Shown piece by piece: positions 1 to 9,354 of a DNA stretch of 64,000 nt. Source of the stretch: Pseudomonas mendocina. Lineage in GTDB: Bacteria > Pseudomonadota > Gammaproteobacteria > Pseudomonadales > Pseudomonadaceae. The stretch is taken from positions 930,001 through 994,000 of the forward strand of contig CP148074.1 in NCBI GenBank assembly GCA_037482215.1, written 5' to 3'. Made by a program: the position numbers and the translations under genes. The notes beneath the pieces are model-generated. The model was not told the DNA's origin and searched no databases. It saw only the letters and a list, made by a program, of their open reading frames with translations. The first letter of the stretch is position 1; each line of letters opens with the position of its first letter.

Positions 1-2
1 TG

Positions 3-812
3 GAAAAGACAGCGAACAACGAAGAGCGCGCCATGGGCTATGCCCGCGAGGCGCTGCGCCAGGCTCTGGTGAATCTGGAGGCTATCGCGGCCCCGGCAGG
101 CACCATGCCGGTGGTGATGGGCGCAGGCTGGTCTGGAGTGCTGCTGCATGAAGCGGTTGGCCATGGCCTTGAGGGCGATTTCAACCGCAAGGGCAGTTCG
201 GCCTATAGCGGTCGTGTGGGTGAGCAAGTGGCTTCGAGCCTGTGCACCATTGTTGATGACGGCACTCTCGCATCCCGCCGCGGTTCATTGTGCATGGATG
301 ATGAAGGCACCCAGACCCAGTGCACCACACTGATCGAGAACGGCGTGCTCAAAGGCTATATGCAGGACAAGCTTAATGCCCGCCTGATGGGTGTTGCCGC
401 TACTGGCAACGGTCGCCGCGAGTCCTACGCGCATCTGCCGATGCCTCGCATGACTAACACCTACATGTTGGCAGGCGAAAGCGATCCGGAAGAAATCATC
501 CGCTCGGTGAAAAAGGGCATCTACTGCGCCAACCTCGGTGGCGGTCAGGTGGATATCACCAGCGGCAAGTTTGTGTTCTCCACCAGCGAGGCCTATCTGA
601 TCGAAGACGGCAAAATTACCGCGCCGGTCAAAGGCGCAACCCTGATCGGTAATGGCCCGGAAGCCATGAGCAAGGTGTCTATGGTCGGCACTGACCTGGC
701 GCTGGACAGCGGCGTCGGCACCTGCGGTAAGGATGGCCAGTCGGTGCCGGTGGGCGTTGGTCAGCCGACGTTGAAGATTGATGCCATCACCGTCGGTGGA
801 ACTGGAGCTTAA
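3..812 (+). CDS. tldD: Metalloprotease TldD, C-terminal part (cut by window edge)
   Basis: The frame is open from the first bases of the window, so this is the C-terminal 269 residues of a protein usually near 480 residues. The zinc motif HExxxH is present as HEAVGH in the segment [14 protein letters not shown], followed by the glycine-rich C-terminal fold typical of the TldD/PmbA (peptidase U62) family. TldD pairs with TldE/PmbA to form a cytoplasmic heterodimeric protease that trims unstructured peptides, for example microcin B17 leaders and CcdA. The partner gene pmbA lies about 0.9 kb downstream on the same strand, with darP between them on the other strand. Assignment is secure; the true start lies outside the window. 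Confidence 0.96.
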   Translation, partial: EKTANNEERAMGYAREALRQALVNLEAIAAPAGTMPVVMGAGWSGVLLHEAVGHGLEGDFNRKGSSAYSGRVGEQVASSLCTIVDDGTLASRRGSLCMDDEGTQTQCTTLIENGVLKGYMQDKLNARLMGVAATGNGRRESYAHLPMPRMTNTYMLAGESDPEEIIRSVKKGIYCANLGGGQVDITSGKFVFSTSEAYLIEDGKITAPVKGATLIGNGPEAMSKVSMVGTDLALDSGVGTCGKDGQSVPVGVGQPTLKIDAITVGGTGA

Positions 813-816
813 GTGC

Positions 817-1023
817 TTGGATTACGTCCTGAGTGTGCTGTTTGAGGTCGTTATCGAACGGTGTTGTTATCACTTGGGACGCTGGTCCGTGATCGCCGTG
901 ACATTGGGCACTTTTCGCCCAACAAGAACGGTACGCAGTGAGCGATGGTTAGTGGCGTTGGGCGTGATTGAATTGCTAGCGCTGCTGCTCGGTGGGTTTG
1001 TGTGGTGGCTTTACCATGGGTAG
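817..1023 (+). CDS. Small hypothetical membrane protein
   Basis: A short frame follows tldD directly. The best start is TTG at 817, six bases after the tldD stop, because GGAG at 804-807 sits about nine bases before it; an ATG at 778 would overlap tldD by 35 nt. The 68-residue product begins MDYVLSVLFEVVIER, has a basic middle (RPTRTVRSER) and one strong C-terminal hydrophobic segment (WLVALGVIELLALLLGGFVWWLY), suggesting a single-pass inner-membrane protein with a cytoplasmic basic face. I do not recognise a family. Coupling to tldD is inferred from spacing only. Confidence 0.5.
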   Translation: MDYVLSVLFEVVIERCCYHLGRWSVIAVTLGTFRPTRTVRSERWLVALGVIELLALLLGGFVWWLYHG

Positions 1024-1051
1024 ATCATTGCGATCTCCCATGGTGAGCAAA

Positions 1052-1573
1052 TCAACGTAAGCCGCGCTGAGTTTCATCCAGGTCGCGGATGTATTTGAAG
1101 ATCTTGCGCGCAGCGGTTGGCGTTTTGTTGTGGGCAAGTTCGTGTTGGGCGTGGCGGATCAGGCCGCGCAGGTGTTGGCGGTCGGTTTCGGGGTAATCGT
1201 TGACGAAGGCTTCAAGCGTTTCGTCATTGCCCGCGATCAGACGGTCACGCCAGCGTTCCAGGTTGTGGAAACGCTCGTTGTACTGACGGGTTGAGGCATC
1301 AACCTGATCGAGAATGTTGAGGATGGCTTCGGCATCCTGATCACGCATCAAGCGGCCAATAAACTGGATATGACGTTTTTTGGCAGCGTTAGCGGTGTGT
1401 TTCGGGGCCTCGGCGAGCGCACGACGCAGCTCGTCGGTCAGAGGCATTTTGTTGAGCAGGTCCGGTTTGACCGTTGTGAGACGCTGGCCCAGCTCCTGTA
1501 GCGCATGCAGTTCGCGCTTGATCTGGCTTTTGCTTTTCTCGCCGGAGAAGTCGTCGTCGAAATATTCAGACAT
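1052..1573 (-). CDS. darP: Dual-action ribosomal maturation protein DarP (YjgA, DUF615)
   Basis: The product is 173 residues with the DUF615/YjgA pattern: an acidic N-terminus ([21 protein letters not shown]), then mostly helical, charged sequence with the conserved segments [15 protein letters not shown] and [24 protein letters not shown] (here [15 protein letters not shown]). DarP binds late 50S assembly intermediates and helps maturation of the peptidyl transferase centre. The start is taken at MSEYFDDD; an in-frame upstream ATG would add 18 residues not typical of the family. It is transcribed divergently from pmbA, with about 100 nt between the starts, the arrangement seen in other pseudomonads. 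Confidence 0.93.
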   Translation of the reverse strand: MSEYFDDDFSGEKSKSQIKRELHALQELGQRLTTVKPDLLNKMPLTDELRRALAEAPKHTANAAKKRHIQFIGRLMRDQDAEAILNILDQVDASTRQYNERFHNLERWRDRLIAGNDETLEAFVNDYPETDRQHLRGLIRHAQHELAHNKTPTAARKIFKYIRDLDETQRGLR

Positions 1574-1675
1574 GTCGGTGTTCCAGTGGATAACGCCGAC
1601 ATGATAGCAGCAAGTTACCAGCTGCAAGTGTCTGGCCTTTGTGCCGCGCTTGGCCGCTATAAGTCAGGAGTGTTT

Positions 1676-3022
1676 ATGAGTGCAGTAGATAGCGTCGGCC
1701 CACAAGCCGTGCCGCAATTGCAGGCCCAGGTCGAGCAGATTCTTGCCGAAGCAAAAAAACAGGGCGCAACGGCTTGCGAAGTGGCTGTTTCGGCGGGGCA
1801 GGGCTTGTCCACATCGGTGCGTCAGGGCGACGTGGAGACGGTGGAGTTCAATCGCGATCAAGGTTTTGGCATCACCCTATACGTTGGTCAGCGCAAAGGC
1901 TCAGCCAGTACGTCGGCTACTGGTGAAGCGGCCATCCGTGAAACTGTTGCAGCCGCACTGGCGATTGCTAAGCATGCATCTGAGGATGATTGCTCAGGGC
2001 TGGCGGACCCTGCCCTGATGGCAACAGAGTTTCCGGATCTCGATCTGTATCACCGCTGGGACATCACCCCGGAGAGGGCCATTGAACTGGCGTTGAGTTG
2101 TGAGGCTGCAGCTTTTGCGGCGGATAAGCGCATTACTAATGCCGATGGCACCACGTTGAACACCCATGAAGGCTGTCGCGTTTATGGTAACAGCCACGGC
2201 TTTATCGGCGGCTACGCCAGCACCCGGCACAGCCTGAGCTGCGTGATGATTGCCGAAGGTGAGGGGCAGATGCAGCGTGATTACTGGTATGACGTAAGTC
2301 GTCAGGGCCAGTTGCTGGCTGACCCGGTCAGTATCGGTCAGCGTGCCGCCCAACGTGCGGCCAGTCGCTTAGGCGCTCGCCCGGTGCCAACCTGCGAAGT
2401 CCCGGTATTGTTTGCAGCGGAGCTGGCGACTGGACTGTTCGGTAGCCTTATCAGTGCTATTTCCGGCGGTAATTTGTACCGCAAATCATCCTTCCTTGAG
2501 GGGGCTCTTGGGCAACAGCTGTTCCCAGAGTGGATGACGATTGATGAGCGTCCACATATTCCCCGTGCCATGGCCAGTGCTTCGTTCGACGGTGATGGCT
2601 TAGCGACTTACGCTAAGGCATTCGTTGAGCAAGGTGAGCTGCGCTCTTATGTGCTTGGCACCTACTCTGGCCGCAAGTTAGGTATGCCGAGTACAGCCAA
2701 CTCAGGTGGTGTACATAACCTGTTCGTGAGCCATGGTGATGAGGATCAGCAGGCGCTGATCAAACGCATGGGGCGCGGGCTGTTGGTTACTGAACTAATG
2801 GGCCATGGCCTGAACATGGTCACTGGGGATTATTCCCGTGGAGCGGCGGGGTACTGGGTCGAGAATGGTGAAATACAGTTCCCTGTACAAGAGGTCACCA
2901 TCGCAGGAAACATGCGCGACATGTTCCGTCAGATAGTGGCCGTAGGCAGTGATTTGGAACTGCGCGGCAATGTGCGAACCGGTTCGGTTTTGATTGAGCG
3001 AATGACGGTCGCAGGTAGCTAA
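1676..3022 (+). CDS. pmbA: Metalloprotease subunit PmbA/TldE
   Basis: A 448-residue protein of the U62 family, the partner of TldD. The start ATG at 1676 follows CAGGAG at 1665-1670 and gives the family N-terminus MSAVDSVGPQ; longer in-frame starts run back into darP. The N-terminal half has the family motif ACEVAVSAGQGLSTSVRQGDVETVEF; the C-terminal half carries TELMGHGLNMVTGDYSRGA and YWVENGEIQFPVQEVTIAGN, both strongly conserved in PmbA. The HExxxH zinc site is absent (TELMGHG), as expected, because TldD supplies the catalytic metal. The complex is cytoplasmic. A bidirectional hairpin terminator follows the stop codon. Confidence 0.96.
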   Translation: MSAVDSVGPQAVPQLQAQVEQILAEAKKQGATACEVAVSAGQGLSTSVRQGDVETVEFNRDQGFGITLYVGQRKGSASTSATGEAAIRETVAAALAIAKHASEDDCSGLADPALMATEFPDLDLYHRWDITPERAIELALSCEAAAFAADKRITNADGTTLNTHEGCRVYGNSHGFIGGYASTRHSLSCVMIAEGEGQMQRDYWYDVSRQGQLLADPVSIGQRAAQRAASRLGARPVPTCEVPVLFAAELATGLFGSLISAISGGNLYRKSSFLEGALGQQLFPEWMTIDERPHIPRAMASASFDGDGLATYAKAFVEQGELRSYVLGTYSGRKLGMPSTANSGGVHNLFVSHGDEDQQALIKRMGRGLLVTELMGHGLNMVTGDYSRGAAGYWVENGEIQFPVQEVTIAGNMRDMFRQIVAVGSDLELRGNVRTGSVLIERMTVAGS

Positions 3023-3038
3023 CCACTAGAACGCAAAA

Positions 3039-3070
3039 GGGGCTGATTACCTTGGTAATCAGCCCCTTTT
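3039..3070. terminator. Bidirectional intrinsic terminator between pmbA and ptsO
   Basis: A perfect 13-bp inverted repeat (GGGGCTGATTACC at 3039-3051, complement at 3054-3066, 2-nt centre) is followed by a T-run on the plus strand and preceded by AAAA, giving a U-tract on the minus strand. It lies between the convergent stops of pmbA (3022) and ptsO (3092) and can serve both. Confidence 0.9.
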
Positions 3071-3091
3071 TATTGGCCGCAGGAAGGCGAG

Positions 3092-3364
3092 TTATTCGCC
3101 CTCATCGAAATAGTTATTAACCAGATCACAGATGGCTTGGAGGGCTTCCTGCTCCTGCGCCCCTTCTGTGAGCAGATGCAAAGTGGTGCCTTTACCGGCG
3201 GCCAGCATCATGACGCCCATGATGCTCTTGCCGTCGACCAGACTTTCCGCGGAGCGGCCAATCTTGACTTGGCACGGATAGCGTCCTGCAACGCCTACAA
3301 ACTTAGCGGCCGCACGGGCATGCAGGCCGAGTTTGTTGATGATGGTGATTTCGCAGGATGGCAT
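3092..3364 (-). CDS. ptsO: HPr-like phosphocarrier NPr of the nitrogen PTS
   Basis: A 90-residue HPr-fold protein. The phospho-acceptor His is residue 15 in NKLGLHARAAAKF and the regulatory-serine region DGKSIMGVMML follows near residue 47. It carries phosphate from EI-Ntr (PtsP, not in this window) to PtsN. It is the last gene of the minus-strand run rpoN-hpf-ptsN-rapZ-ptsO, 12 nt after rapZ, which is the standard pseudomonad order. A terminator lies just beyond its stop. PTS-Ntr is regulatory rather than sugar-transporting, affecting potassium, nitrogen and carbon-storage control. Confidence 0.94.
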   Translation of the reverse strand: MPSCEITIINKLGLHARAAAKFVGVAGRYPCQVKIGRSAESLVDGKSIMGVMMLAAGKGTTLHLLTEGAQEQEALQAICDLVNNYFDEGE

Positions 3365-3376
3365 CGCGGTAGTTCC

Positions 3377-4234
3377 TTAAGGGAGATCACGGTGGCGGAT
3401 CTGAACGTTTTTCAGAATCGGTTTGAGCGTTTCGCCTAAGCGGTTGGCCAGGTAGACGGAGCGGTGATGACCGCCAGTACAGCCTATCGCCACGGTGACA
3501 TAAGCACGGTTGCTGGCAGCGAAGCGGGGTAACCACTTGCTCAGGTAGGCGAGTAGGTCTTGGTACATTTCTTCAACATCTGGCTGGGCTGCCAGGTATT
3601 CGGCTACTGGCTGATCGAGTCCGGAGAATCCACGCAGATCAGGCTTCCAGTACGGGTTTGGCAAACAGCGCACATCAAAGACGACATCCGCATCTACTGG
3701 CATCCCCCGTTTGAAGCCAAAGGATTCAAACAGGAAAGCTGTACCGGGTTCCGGCTGGTCAAGCAGGCGCAACTTGAGGGTGTCACGCAACTGGTAAAGG
3801 TTGAGGTTGGTGGTGTCGATGGTCAGGTCGGCCAGATCGACAATAGGACTGAGCAATACGCGCTCGTCGCGGATAGCCTCGGCCAGTGAGCGGGTGTCGC
3901 TGGTCAGCGGGTGGCGCCGGCGGGTTTCCGAGAAGCGCTTGAGCAAGGTGTCATCGTCAGCGTCCAGATAAATCACATCACAACGGATATGCCGGGCGCG
4001 AACCTCTGCAAGCAAATCAGGGAAACGTTGTAGATGGCTGGGTAGGTTTCGCGCATCAATCGACACAGCGACCAGCGGGTGCAGCAGCTCGGTGTGCATC
4101 AATGCCAGTTCGTTTAGGCTTGGCAGCAAGCCGGCTGGCAAGTTGTCGATGCAGTAAAAGCCATTGTCCTCAAGGGCATCAAGGGCTGTACTTTTTCCCG
4201 ACCCGGAGCGGCCGCTGACGATGATCAAGCGCAT
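3377..4234 (-). CDS. rapZ: RNase adapter protein RapZ (YvcJ family)
   Basis: A 285-residue P-loop protein. Walker A is GRSGSGKST at residues 8-16. The C-terminal domain holds the conserved [19 protein letters not shown] segment. In enterobacteria RapZ binds glucosamine-6-phosphate and directs RNase E to the sRNA GlmZ; the family also hydrolyses nucleotides. It starts 2 nt from the ptsN stop, so translation is probably coupled. Whether a GlmZ-like target exists here cannot be told from the window. Confidence 0.95.
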   Translation of the reverse strand: MRLIIVSGRSGSGKSTALDALEDNGFYCIDNLPAGLLPSLNELALMHTELLHPLVAVSIDARNLPSHLQRFPDLLAEVRARHIRCDVIYLDADDDTLLKRFSETRRRHPLTSDTRSLAEAIRDERVLLSPIVDLADLTIDTTNLNLYQLRDTLKLRLLDQPEPGTAFLFESFGFKRGMPVDADVVFDVRCLPNPYWKPDLRGFSGLDQPVAEYLAAQPDVEEMYQDLLAYLSKWLPRFAASNRAYVTVAIGCTGGHHRSVYLANRLGETLKPILKNVQIRHRDLP

Positions 4235-4236
4235 GC

Positions 4237-4710
4237 TTAACCCTTGTTGATCTGGTTCTGGGCGTCGACTACAGCCTGATAGAGGGCTTCACTGGAGTCA
4301 GCCTGGCGCAGGTTGGCGCGAACATCGCTGCGGTCGAGCATGCTGGCTATTTGGCGAAGCAGTTCCAAGTGTGCATCGGTAGCGGCTTCAGGTACCAGCA
4401 GAACGAACAATAGATCGACGGGGGCGCCGTCAATTGAGTCGAAGTCCACGGCGGCGTCGAGATGCAATAACGCACAGATCGGTGTGGTGCAGCCCGGCAA
4501 GCGGCAATGAGGGATGGCAATGCCGTTACCAAAGCCTGTGGATCCGAGCTTTTCACGGGCAATAAGGCTTTCGTAGATGTCCTGACCGTCAATATCGGGT
4601 AGATCCCGAGCAATCAGGTTGGCGATCTGTTCAAGTACACGTTTTTTGCTGCCTCCCGGCACGTTCACCAAGGAACGGCCGGGGGTCAGGATGGATTCAA
4701 GCTGGATCAT
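4237..4710 (-). CDS. ptsN: Nitrogen regulatory EIIA protein PtsN
   Basis: A 157-residue PTS EIIA type-2 domain protein. The phosphorylated His is residue 68 in [12 protein letters not shown]. It is the terminal acceptor of the EI-Ntr to NPr to EIIA-Ntr chain and in its unphosphorylated form modulates targets such as potassium transport, PHB synthesis and pyruvate dehydrogenase in pseudomonads. It lies between hpf and rapZ in the rpoN operon, with a 15-nt gap to hpf. Confidence 0.95.
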   Translation of the reverse strand: MIQLESILTPGRSLVNVPGGSKKRVLEQIANLIARDLPDIDGQDIYESLIAREKLGSTGFGNGIAIPHCRLPGCTTPICALLHLDAAVDFDSIDGAPVDLLFVLLVPEAATDAHLELLRQIASMLDRSDVRANLRQADSSEALYQAVVDAQNQINKG

Positions 4711-4725
4711 AGGAGTAAGTCGATC

Positions 4726-5034
4726 TCAACGGGCGGTTACGCCCTGCTGGCGATCGAGCTGTTTTTCCTTGTATTTGATGAGTTGTCGATCGAGTTTATC
4801 GGTCAGCAAATCAATGGCCGCGTACATGTCTTCATGCTCGGCATTGGCGACCACCTCACCACCTGCGATATGCAGCGTGGCTTCAATTTTCTGTTTCAGT
4901 TTTTCGACTTCCAAGATGACCTGAACATTGGTGATCTTGTCGAAGTGGCGCTCCAATCGTCCGAGTTTCTCGGTGATGTAGTCGCGTAAAGCGTCGGTCA
5001 CAACCAGTTGATGCCCACTGATGTTGACTTGCAT
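4726..5034 (-). CDS. hpf: Ribosome hibernation promoting factor, short form
   Basis: A 102-residue protein of the RaiA/HPF family (MQVNISGHQLVVTDALRDYITEKL, then KLKQKIEATLHIAGGEVVANAEHEDMYAAIDLLTDKLDRQL). The length fits short HPF, which binds the 30S decoding channel and, with RMF, gives inactive 100S dimers in stationary phase. It lies 184 nt downstream of rpoN in the same direction, a conserved pairing. The intervening 5035-5218 segment shows no reading frame of note and may carry a separate promoter. Confidence 0.95.
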   Translation of the reverse strand: MQVNISGHQLVVTDALRDYITEKLGRLERHFDKITNVQVILEVEKLKQKIEATLHIAGGEVVANAEHEDMYAAIDLLTDKLDRQLIKYKEKQLDRQQGVTAR

Positions 5035-5218
5035 ACCACTTTCTCCTTATTGCCGTGATTGGAGGCAGGCGATACGCCTGCCAGCGAAACACTTTGCTGA
5101 AGTCACTGATTTACAGGGTCTGACAGACTCGCAGTTTGCTTCAAATCAGTATGGCTGATTTGGCAGAGGGGCAAGTCTGTAATTTGTTAATTAGTGTGCT
5201 GCTTGTCCTTTGTTGGTC

Positions 5219-6727
5219 TCAGATCAGCCGCTTGCGTTCACTGGATGGGGCAATGCCGAGTGATTCCCGATATTTGGCTACGGTACGCCGGGCAACCTGA
5301 ATACCTTGCTCCTCCAGTAGACCAGCGATCTTGCTGTCGCTCAATGGTTTCTTAGCGCTCTCTGCCGCTACCAGTTTTTTAATGATGGCGCGAATCGCTG
5401 TGGATGAGCATTCGCCACCTTCTGAGGTGCTGACATGGCTGGAGAAGAAATATTTGAGCTCGTATATACCTCGTGGGGTGTGCATGTATTTCTGGGTGGT
5501 CACACGAGAAATGGTGGACTCGTGCATACCTACTGCTTCAGCAATATCGTGCAGTACCAGAGGCTTCATAGCTTCGTCGCCATAGTCGAGGAAGCCACGC
5601 TGGTGCTCGACAATCTGAGTCGCGACCTTCATCAGCGTTTCGTTGCGGCTTTGCAGGCTCTTGATGAACCAGCGCGCCTCTTGCAGCTGATTACGCATAA
5701 ACGTGTTGTCGGCACTGGAATCGGCGCGCTTAACGAAACTGGCATATTGCGCGTTGACGCGAAGGCGTGGCATGGCGTCTTGATTGAGCTCTACCAGCCA
5801 GCGGTCGTTGTGCTTGCGCACGATGACGTCAGGCACAATGTACTCGGGTTCACTGGACTCAATTTGCGAGCCAGGGCGGGGGTTGAGACTCTGGATCAGT
5901 TCGATGACCGGGCGCAGCTCATCTTCCTTGAGTTTCATGCGGCGCATGAGCTGGTTGTAGTCGCGGTTACCGAGCAGATCGAGGAAGTCAGTGGCCAGGC
6001 GCTTAGCTTCGTCCAGCCAGGGTGTATGGGGGGGGAGCTGGCGCAGTTGCAGTAGCAGGCATTCGCTCAGGTCGCGTGCGGCAATCCCAGACGGTTCGAA
6101 CTGCTGAATGCGGTGCAGAACGGCTTCTATCTCGTCCAGTTCTACGTCTAGCTCTGGATCAAAAGACTCAAGTACTTCCTCGAGGGATTCTTCGAGATAG
6201 CCTTGATCATTGATGCAATCAATCAGCGTTACGGCAATCAGGCGATCCTTGTCAGACATCGGCGCCAGATTGAGTTGCCACAGCAGGTGGCTCTGCAGGC
6301 TTTCACCCGAAGAGGTGCGTGTTGTGAAGTCCCACTCGTCGTCGTCATTGCTTGGTAGGCTGCTGGCGCTGGTCTGATAAATATCTTCCCAGGCGGTGTC
6401 CACCGGAAGCTCATTAGGAATGCGCTCGTTCCACTCGCCATCCTCTAGGTTGTCGATGTTCTGGGTCGGCTCCTGATAGGTGGATTCCTGAAAAGAGGCG
6501 TCTTTCTGCTCGTCAGAGGAAGCGCTCTCTGCGCCGTCGGCCATAGGGTCCGAGGTGTCGAAGTCGTCGCCTTCTTCCTGACGCTCAAGCATCGGGTTGG
6601 ATTCAAGAGCCTCTTGAATCTCCTGCTGGAGGTCGAGGGTAGACAGTTGTAAGAGGCGGATGGCTTGCTGCAGCTGAGGTGTCATCGTCAGCTGCTGGCC
6701 CATCTTCAGGACTAGCGATGGTTTCAT
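5219..6727 (-). CDS. rpoN: RNA polymerase sigma-54 factor RpoN
   Basis: A 502-residue sigma-54. Region I is glutamine- and leucine-rich ([20 protein letters not shown]), region II is acidic (about residues 55-130), the core-binding and HTH region III follows, and the C-terminal RpoN box is [10 protein letters not shown] close to the end. It directs RNA polymerase to -24/-12 promoters that need enhancer-binding activators, covering nitrogen, motility and many catabolic genes. Downstream genes hpf, ptsN, rapZ and ptsO form its conserved operon; lptB lies upstream with 265 nt between. Confidence 0.97.
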   Translation of the reverse strand: MKPSLVLKMGQQLTMTPQLQQAIRLLQLSTLDLQQEIQEALESNPMLERQEEGDDFDTSDPMADGAESASSDEQKDASFQESTYQEPTQNIDNLEDGEWNERIPNELPVDTAWEDIYQTSASSLPSNDDDEWDFTTRTSSGESLQSHLLWQLNLAPMSDKDRLIAVTLIDCINDQGYLEESLEEVLESFDPELDVELDEIEAVLHRIQQFEPSGIAARDLSECLLLQLRQLPPHTPWLDEAKRLATDFLDLLGNRDYNQLMRRMKLKEDELRPVIELIQSLNPRPGSQIESSEPEYIVPDVIVRKHNDRWLVELNQDAMPRLRVNAQYASFVKRADSSADNTFMRNQLQEARWFIKSLQSRNETLMKVATQIVEHQRGFLDYGDEAMKPLVLHDIAEAVGMHESTISRVTTQKYMHTPRGIYELKYFFSSHVSTSEGGECSSTAIRAIIKKLVAAESAKKPLSDSKIAGLLEEQGIQVARRTVAKYRESLGIAPSSERKRLI

Positions 6728-6992
6728 TGCAGACCTTATTTACCGGCGTCTGTGTACTATCCATTCGCGGGCACCGTCAAAGTGCCACGTGGAAGCAAAT
6801 TATATGCCCGATTATAAGGGGTTTAACCAATACGGGAAGGGCTGGCCGGTGAAAAGGTGGGAAGGGTGTATCTAAAAGCTACACAGGCTGTCGTGGTGCG
6901 TTTCAGTTCAACTCAAATACGCATTTGGGATCTAAATGGTACGTTGTTTTGGAGTGTTGACCATTAGCGACAGCTGTGCAGTTGCATTGATG

Positions 6993-7718
6993 TCAGAGGC
7001 GGAACTCGTGGCCCAGATAGACTTCTTTCACGGTCTGGTTGGCCAGAATTGTCTCGGCATCACCTTCGGCGATCAGTTGGCCATCGCTGACAATGTAGGC
7101 TGTCTCACAGATGTCCAAGGTCTCTCGAACGTTGTGATCAGTGATCAGCACGCCGATGCCTTTGGATTTCAGGTGGTGGATGATCTGTTTGATATCACCA
7201 ACCGAAATGGGGTCTACACCGGCAAAGGGTTCATCAAGCAGGATAAATTTCGGGTTGGTTGCCAACGCACGGGCGATTTCCACGCGGCGGCGCTCACCAC
7301 CAGACAAGCTCATGCCGAGGTTGTCGCGAATGTGGGTGATATGGAATTCCTGCAGCAAAGCCTCAAGTGCCTCGCGTCGGCCTGCAGCATTCAGGTCTTT
7401 GCGGGTTTCCAAGATCGCCATGATGTTGTCGGATACGCTTAGCTTGCGGAAGATTGAGGCTTCCTGCGGCAGGTAGCCGATGCCCGCGCGGGCGCGGCCA
7501 TGCATGGGCTGAAAGCTCACATCAAGGTCGTCAATCATGACTCGGCCCTGATCTGCCTGAACCAAGCCAACGATCATGTAGAAGCAAGTGGTTTTGCCGG
7601 CTCCGTTAGGGCCAAGCAATCCAACGATCTGACCGCTCTCAATGTTCAGGCTAACGTCACGTACAACCTGGCGACTTTTGTAGCTCTTAGCCAGATGTTG
7701 AGCTTTCAAAGTTGCCAT
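6993..7718 (-). CDS. lptB: LPS export ABC transporter ATPase LptB
   Basis: A 241-residue cytoplasmic ABC ATPase with Walker [10 protein letters not shown] (about residues 35-43), signature [15 protein letters not shown] and Walker [13 protein letters not shown]. It powers extraction of LPS from the inner membrane with LptFG and transfer to LptC and LptA. It starts 2 nt after the lptA stop in the run kdsD-kdsC-lptC-lptA-lptB. Confidence 0.97.
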   Translation of the reverse strand: MATLKAQHLAKSYKSRQVVRDVSLNIESGQIVGLLGPNGAGKTTCFYMIVGLVQADQGRVMIDDLDVSFQPMHGRARAGIGYLPQEASIFRKLSVSDNIMAILETRKDLNAAGRREALEALLQEFHITHIRDNLGMSLSGGERRRVEIARALATNPKFILLDEPFAGVDPISVGDIKQIIHHLKSKGIGVLITDHNVRETLDICETAYIVSDGQLIAEGDAETILANQTVKEVYLGHEFRL

Positions 7719-7720
7719 GA

Positions 7721-8263
7721 TTACTGGGCCTGCTGTCCGGCTGGTTTATTCTTCGGCTGTATAACCATGTCGATACGGGGGCGAGGTGCACTGACATTAG
7801 TGCCTGTTGCTCGGCCTGCGTTAACGATCTGGCGTTTAGTGTCGTAAACGATTTTCTCGCCTTCGAAGGTGTTGCCTTCTTGCACAACTTTGGCCTGGTC
7901 GATCAGGACGACCCTGTCGTTGCTCATGAAATACTGGATGGTCAGGCCATAGGCTTTAACAATTTGTTTATCAGCAGAGGGCTTTTGCTCGTAATAAGCA
8001 GGCTTACCTACTGAGGTGAATACTTCAACTTCGCCTTGGGCGTTGCGGGTAACCGTCACAGTGTCGCCTGTAACTTTCATGCTGCCCTGGGTAATGATTA
8101 CGTCGCCGCGGTAGACCGCAACGCCTTTTTTGTCATCCAGTTCCCCGCTGTCTGCCTGGATGCGAATGGGTTGTTCGCTGTCGGATGGCAGAGCCAGTGC
8201 TGTCGCGCAGTTAAATGCGGCACCGAGGCTTAGGATTGCGGAGAGTGTGTTAACGAGCCTCAT
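7721..8263 (-). CDS. lptA: Periplasmic LPS transport protein LptA (LptH)
   Basis: A 180-residue protein with an N-terminal signal peptide ([24 protein letters not shown]) and an OstA/LptA beta-jellyroll domain ([32 protein letters not shown]). It bridges LptC and LptD in the periplasm; the P. aeruginosa orthologue is called LptH. Its start overlaps the 3' end of lptC by 14 nt, so the two are probably translationally coupled. Confidence 0.95.
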   Translation of the reverse strand: MRLVNTLSAILSLGAAFNCATALALPSDSEQPIRIQADSGELDDKKGVAVYRGDVIITQGSMKVTGDTVTVTRNAQGEVEVFTSVGKPAYYEQKPSADKQIVKAYGLTIQYFMSNDRVVLIDQAKVVQEGNTFEGEKIVYDTKRQIVNAGRATGTNVSAPRPRIDMVIQPKNKPAGQQAQ

Positions 8264-8822
8264 ACTGACCTCTTACATTGGACAGCAGGTGCATCCGGCT
8301 GTCGTTCAAGTATGCTTTCATCCCTACAGCTGTAGTTACCCCATCGGCCGCGTCGATTTTAACGGGTTGGGCGGTCTGCGCAAATTCCTTATCAGGGAAC
8401 ACGGTCAGGCGAGTGGTGGTTAGGATGGTTGTGCGATTTTTTTCATCGGTGCGCTCAATGCGCACGTTATCGATGAGCTCAATTTCTTTTCCGCCCGGAG
8501 AGACTTCGCTGCGAGTGCTCTGAATCTTCCAGGGCTGCTCTTCCCCGCGAAACAAGTCCATCTTGGGGTTGGTCACCAGGGTGATGTCGGTCGCTTTGAC
8601 ATGCTCGACCTTGTCAGCAAGCAGTTCATAGTCGAGTGTGCCATCTTCCTGAAACTCAATGGTGTATGTGTTGTTGGCGTAAAAGTCGATTGTCTGTTTC
8701 GCAGCATCCGGTTGTGCTGGATTTGTGGATGCGTCTGGGCGTAGGTTCTTCCAATAGCCGAGCGCGCCCACCAGAAGAACGCCAATGGCTAACAGTGCAT
8801 AATTGATGGCTTTGCTGGGCAT
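8250..8822 (-). CDS. lptC: LPS export protein LptC
   Basis: A 190-residue bitopic protein with one N-terminal transmembrane helix (YALLAIGVLLVGALGYW, about residues 8-24) and a periplasmic beta-jellyroll. It receives LPS from LptB2FG and hands it to LptA. It lies 7 nt after kdsC and overlaps lptA. Confidence 0.94.
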   Translation of the reverse strand: MPSKAINYALLAIGVLLVGALGYWKNLRPDASTNPAQPDAAKQTIDFYANNTYTIEFQEDGTLDYELLADKVEHVKATDITLVTNPKMDLFRGEEQPWKIQSTRSEVSPGGKEIELIDNVRIERTDEKNRTTILTTTRLTVFPDKEFAQTAQPVKIDAADGVTTAVGMKAYLNDSRMHLLSNVRGQYEAR

Positions 8823-8829
8823 GATTGGC

Positions 8830-9354
8830 CTATAGGTAAGCAGCTTGAGCAGCTTCGAGTGTGCCTTGGGCGCGCATGATTAATTCACAGAACTCACGGG
8901 CTGCACCTTCTCCACCTCGGGCTTGGGTGATCCCGTGGGCGTGTTCCCGTACGAATGCGTCGGCGTTTGCAACAGCCATGCCGAGTCCAACACGGCGGAT
9001 AGCAGGCAGATCAGGTAAATCGTCACCCAAATAAGCGACCTGAGAATAGTCCAAGCCTAGTTCGCTCAGGAGTTCATCCAGTACTACCAGTTTGTCTTCG
9101 CGGCCTTGGTAAAGGTGCTGGATGCCAAGGTTCTTGGCGCGTCGTTCGACGACAGCTGTAGTGCGACCAGTAATAATGGCGGTACGTACGCCAGACTTGA
9201 TCAACATCTTGATGCCGTGGCCGTCAAGGGTGTTAAAGGTTTTGAACTCGCTGCCGTCAACCAAAAAGTAGAGCTTTCCATCGGTTAGCACACCGTCCAC
9301 ATCAAATACGGCGAGCTTGATTTCTTTGCCACGTTGCAGAAGGTTGTCGTGCAT
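8830..9354 (-). CDS. kdsC: KDO-8-phosphate phosphatase KdsC
   Basis: A 174-residue C1-type HAD phosphatase. The catalytic aspartates are in VFDVDGVLTDGKLYF (about residues 18-24), with the downstream motifs ITGRTT and YLGDDLPDLPAI. It hydrolyses KDO-8-P to KDO for LPS inner core. Its start codon shares one base with the kdsD stop. The C-terminal tail (REFCELIMRAQGTLEAAQAAYL) reaches the length expected for the family. Confidence 0.96.
   Translation of the reverse strand: MHDNLLQRGKEIKLAVFDVDGVLTDGKLYFLVDGSEFKTFNTLDGHGIKMLIKSGVRTAIITGRTTAVVERRAKNLGIQHLYQGREDKLVVLDELLSELGLDYSQVAYLGDDLPDLPAIRRVGLGMAVANADAFVREHAHGITQARGGEGAAREFCELIMRAQGTLEAAQAAYL

Noticed and set aside
1505..1675. Upstream extension of pmbA
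   Set aside because: It overlaps darP on the opposite strand and does not match the family N-terminus; the ATG at 1676 has a good ribosome site.
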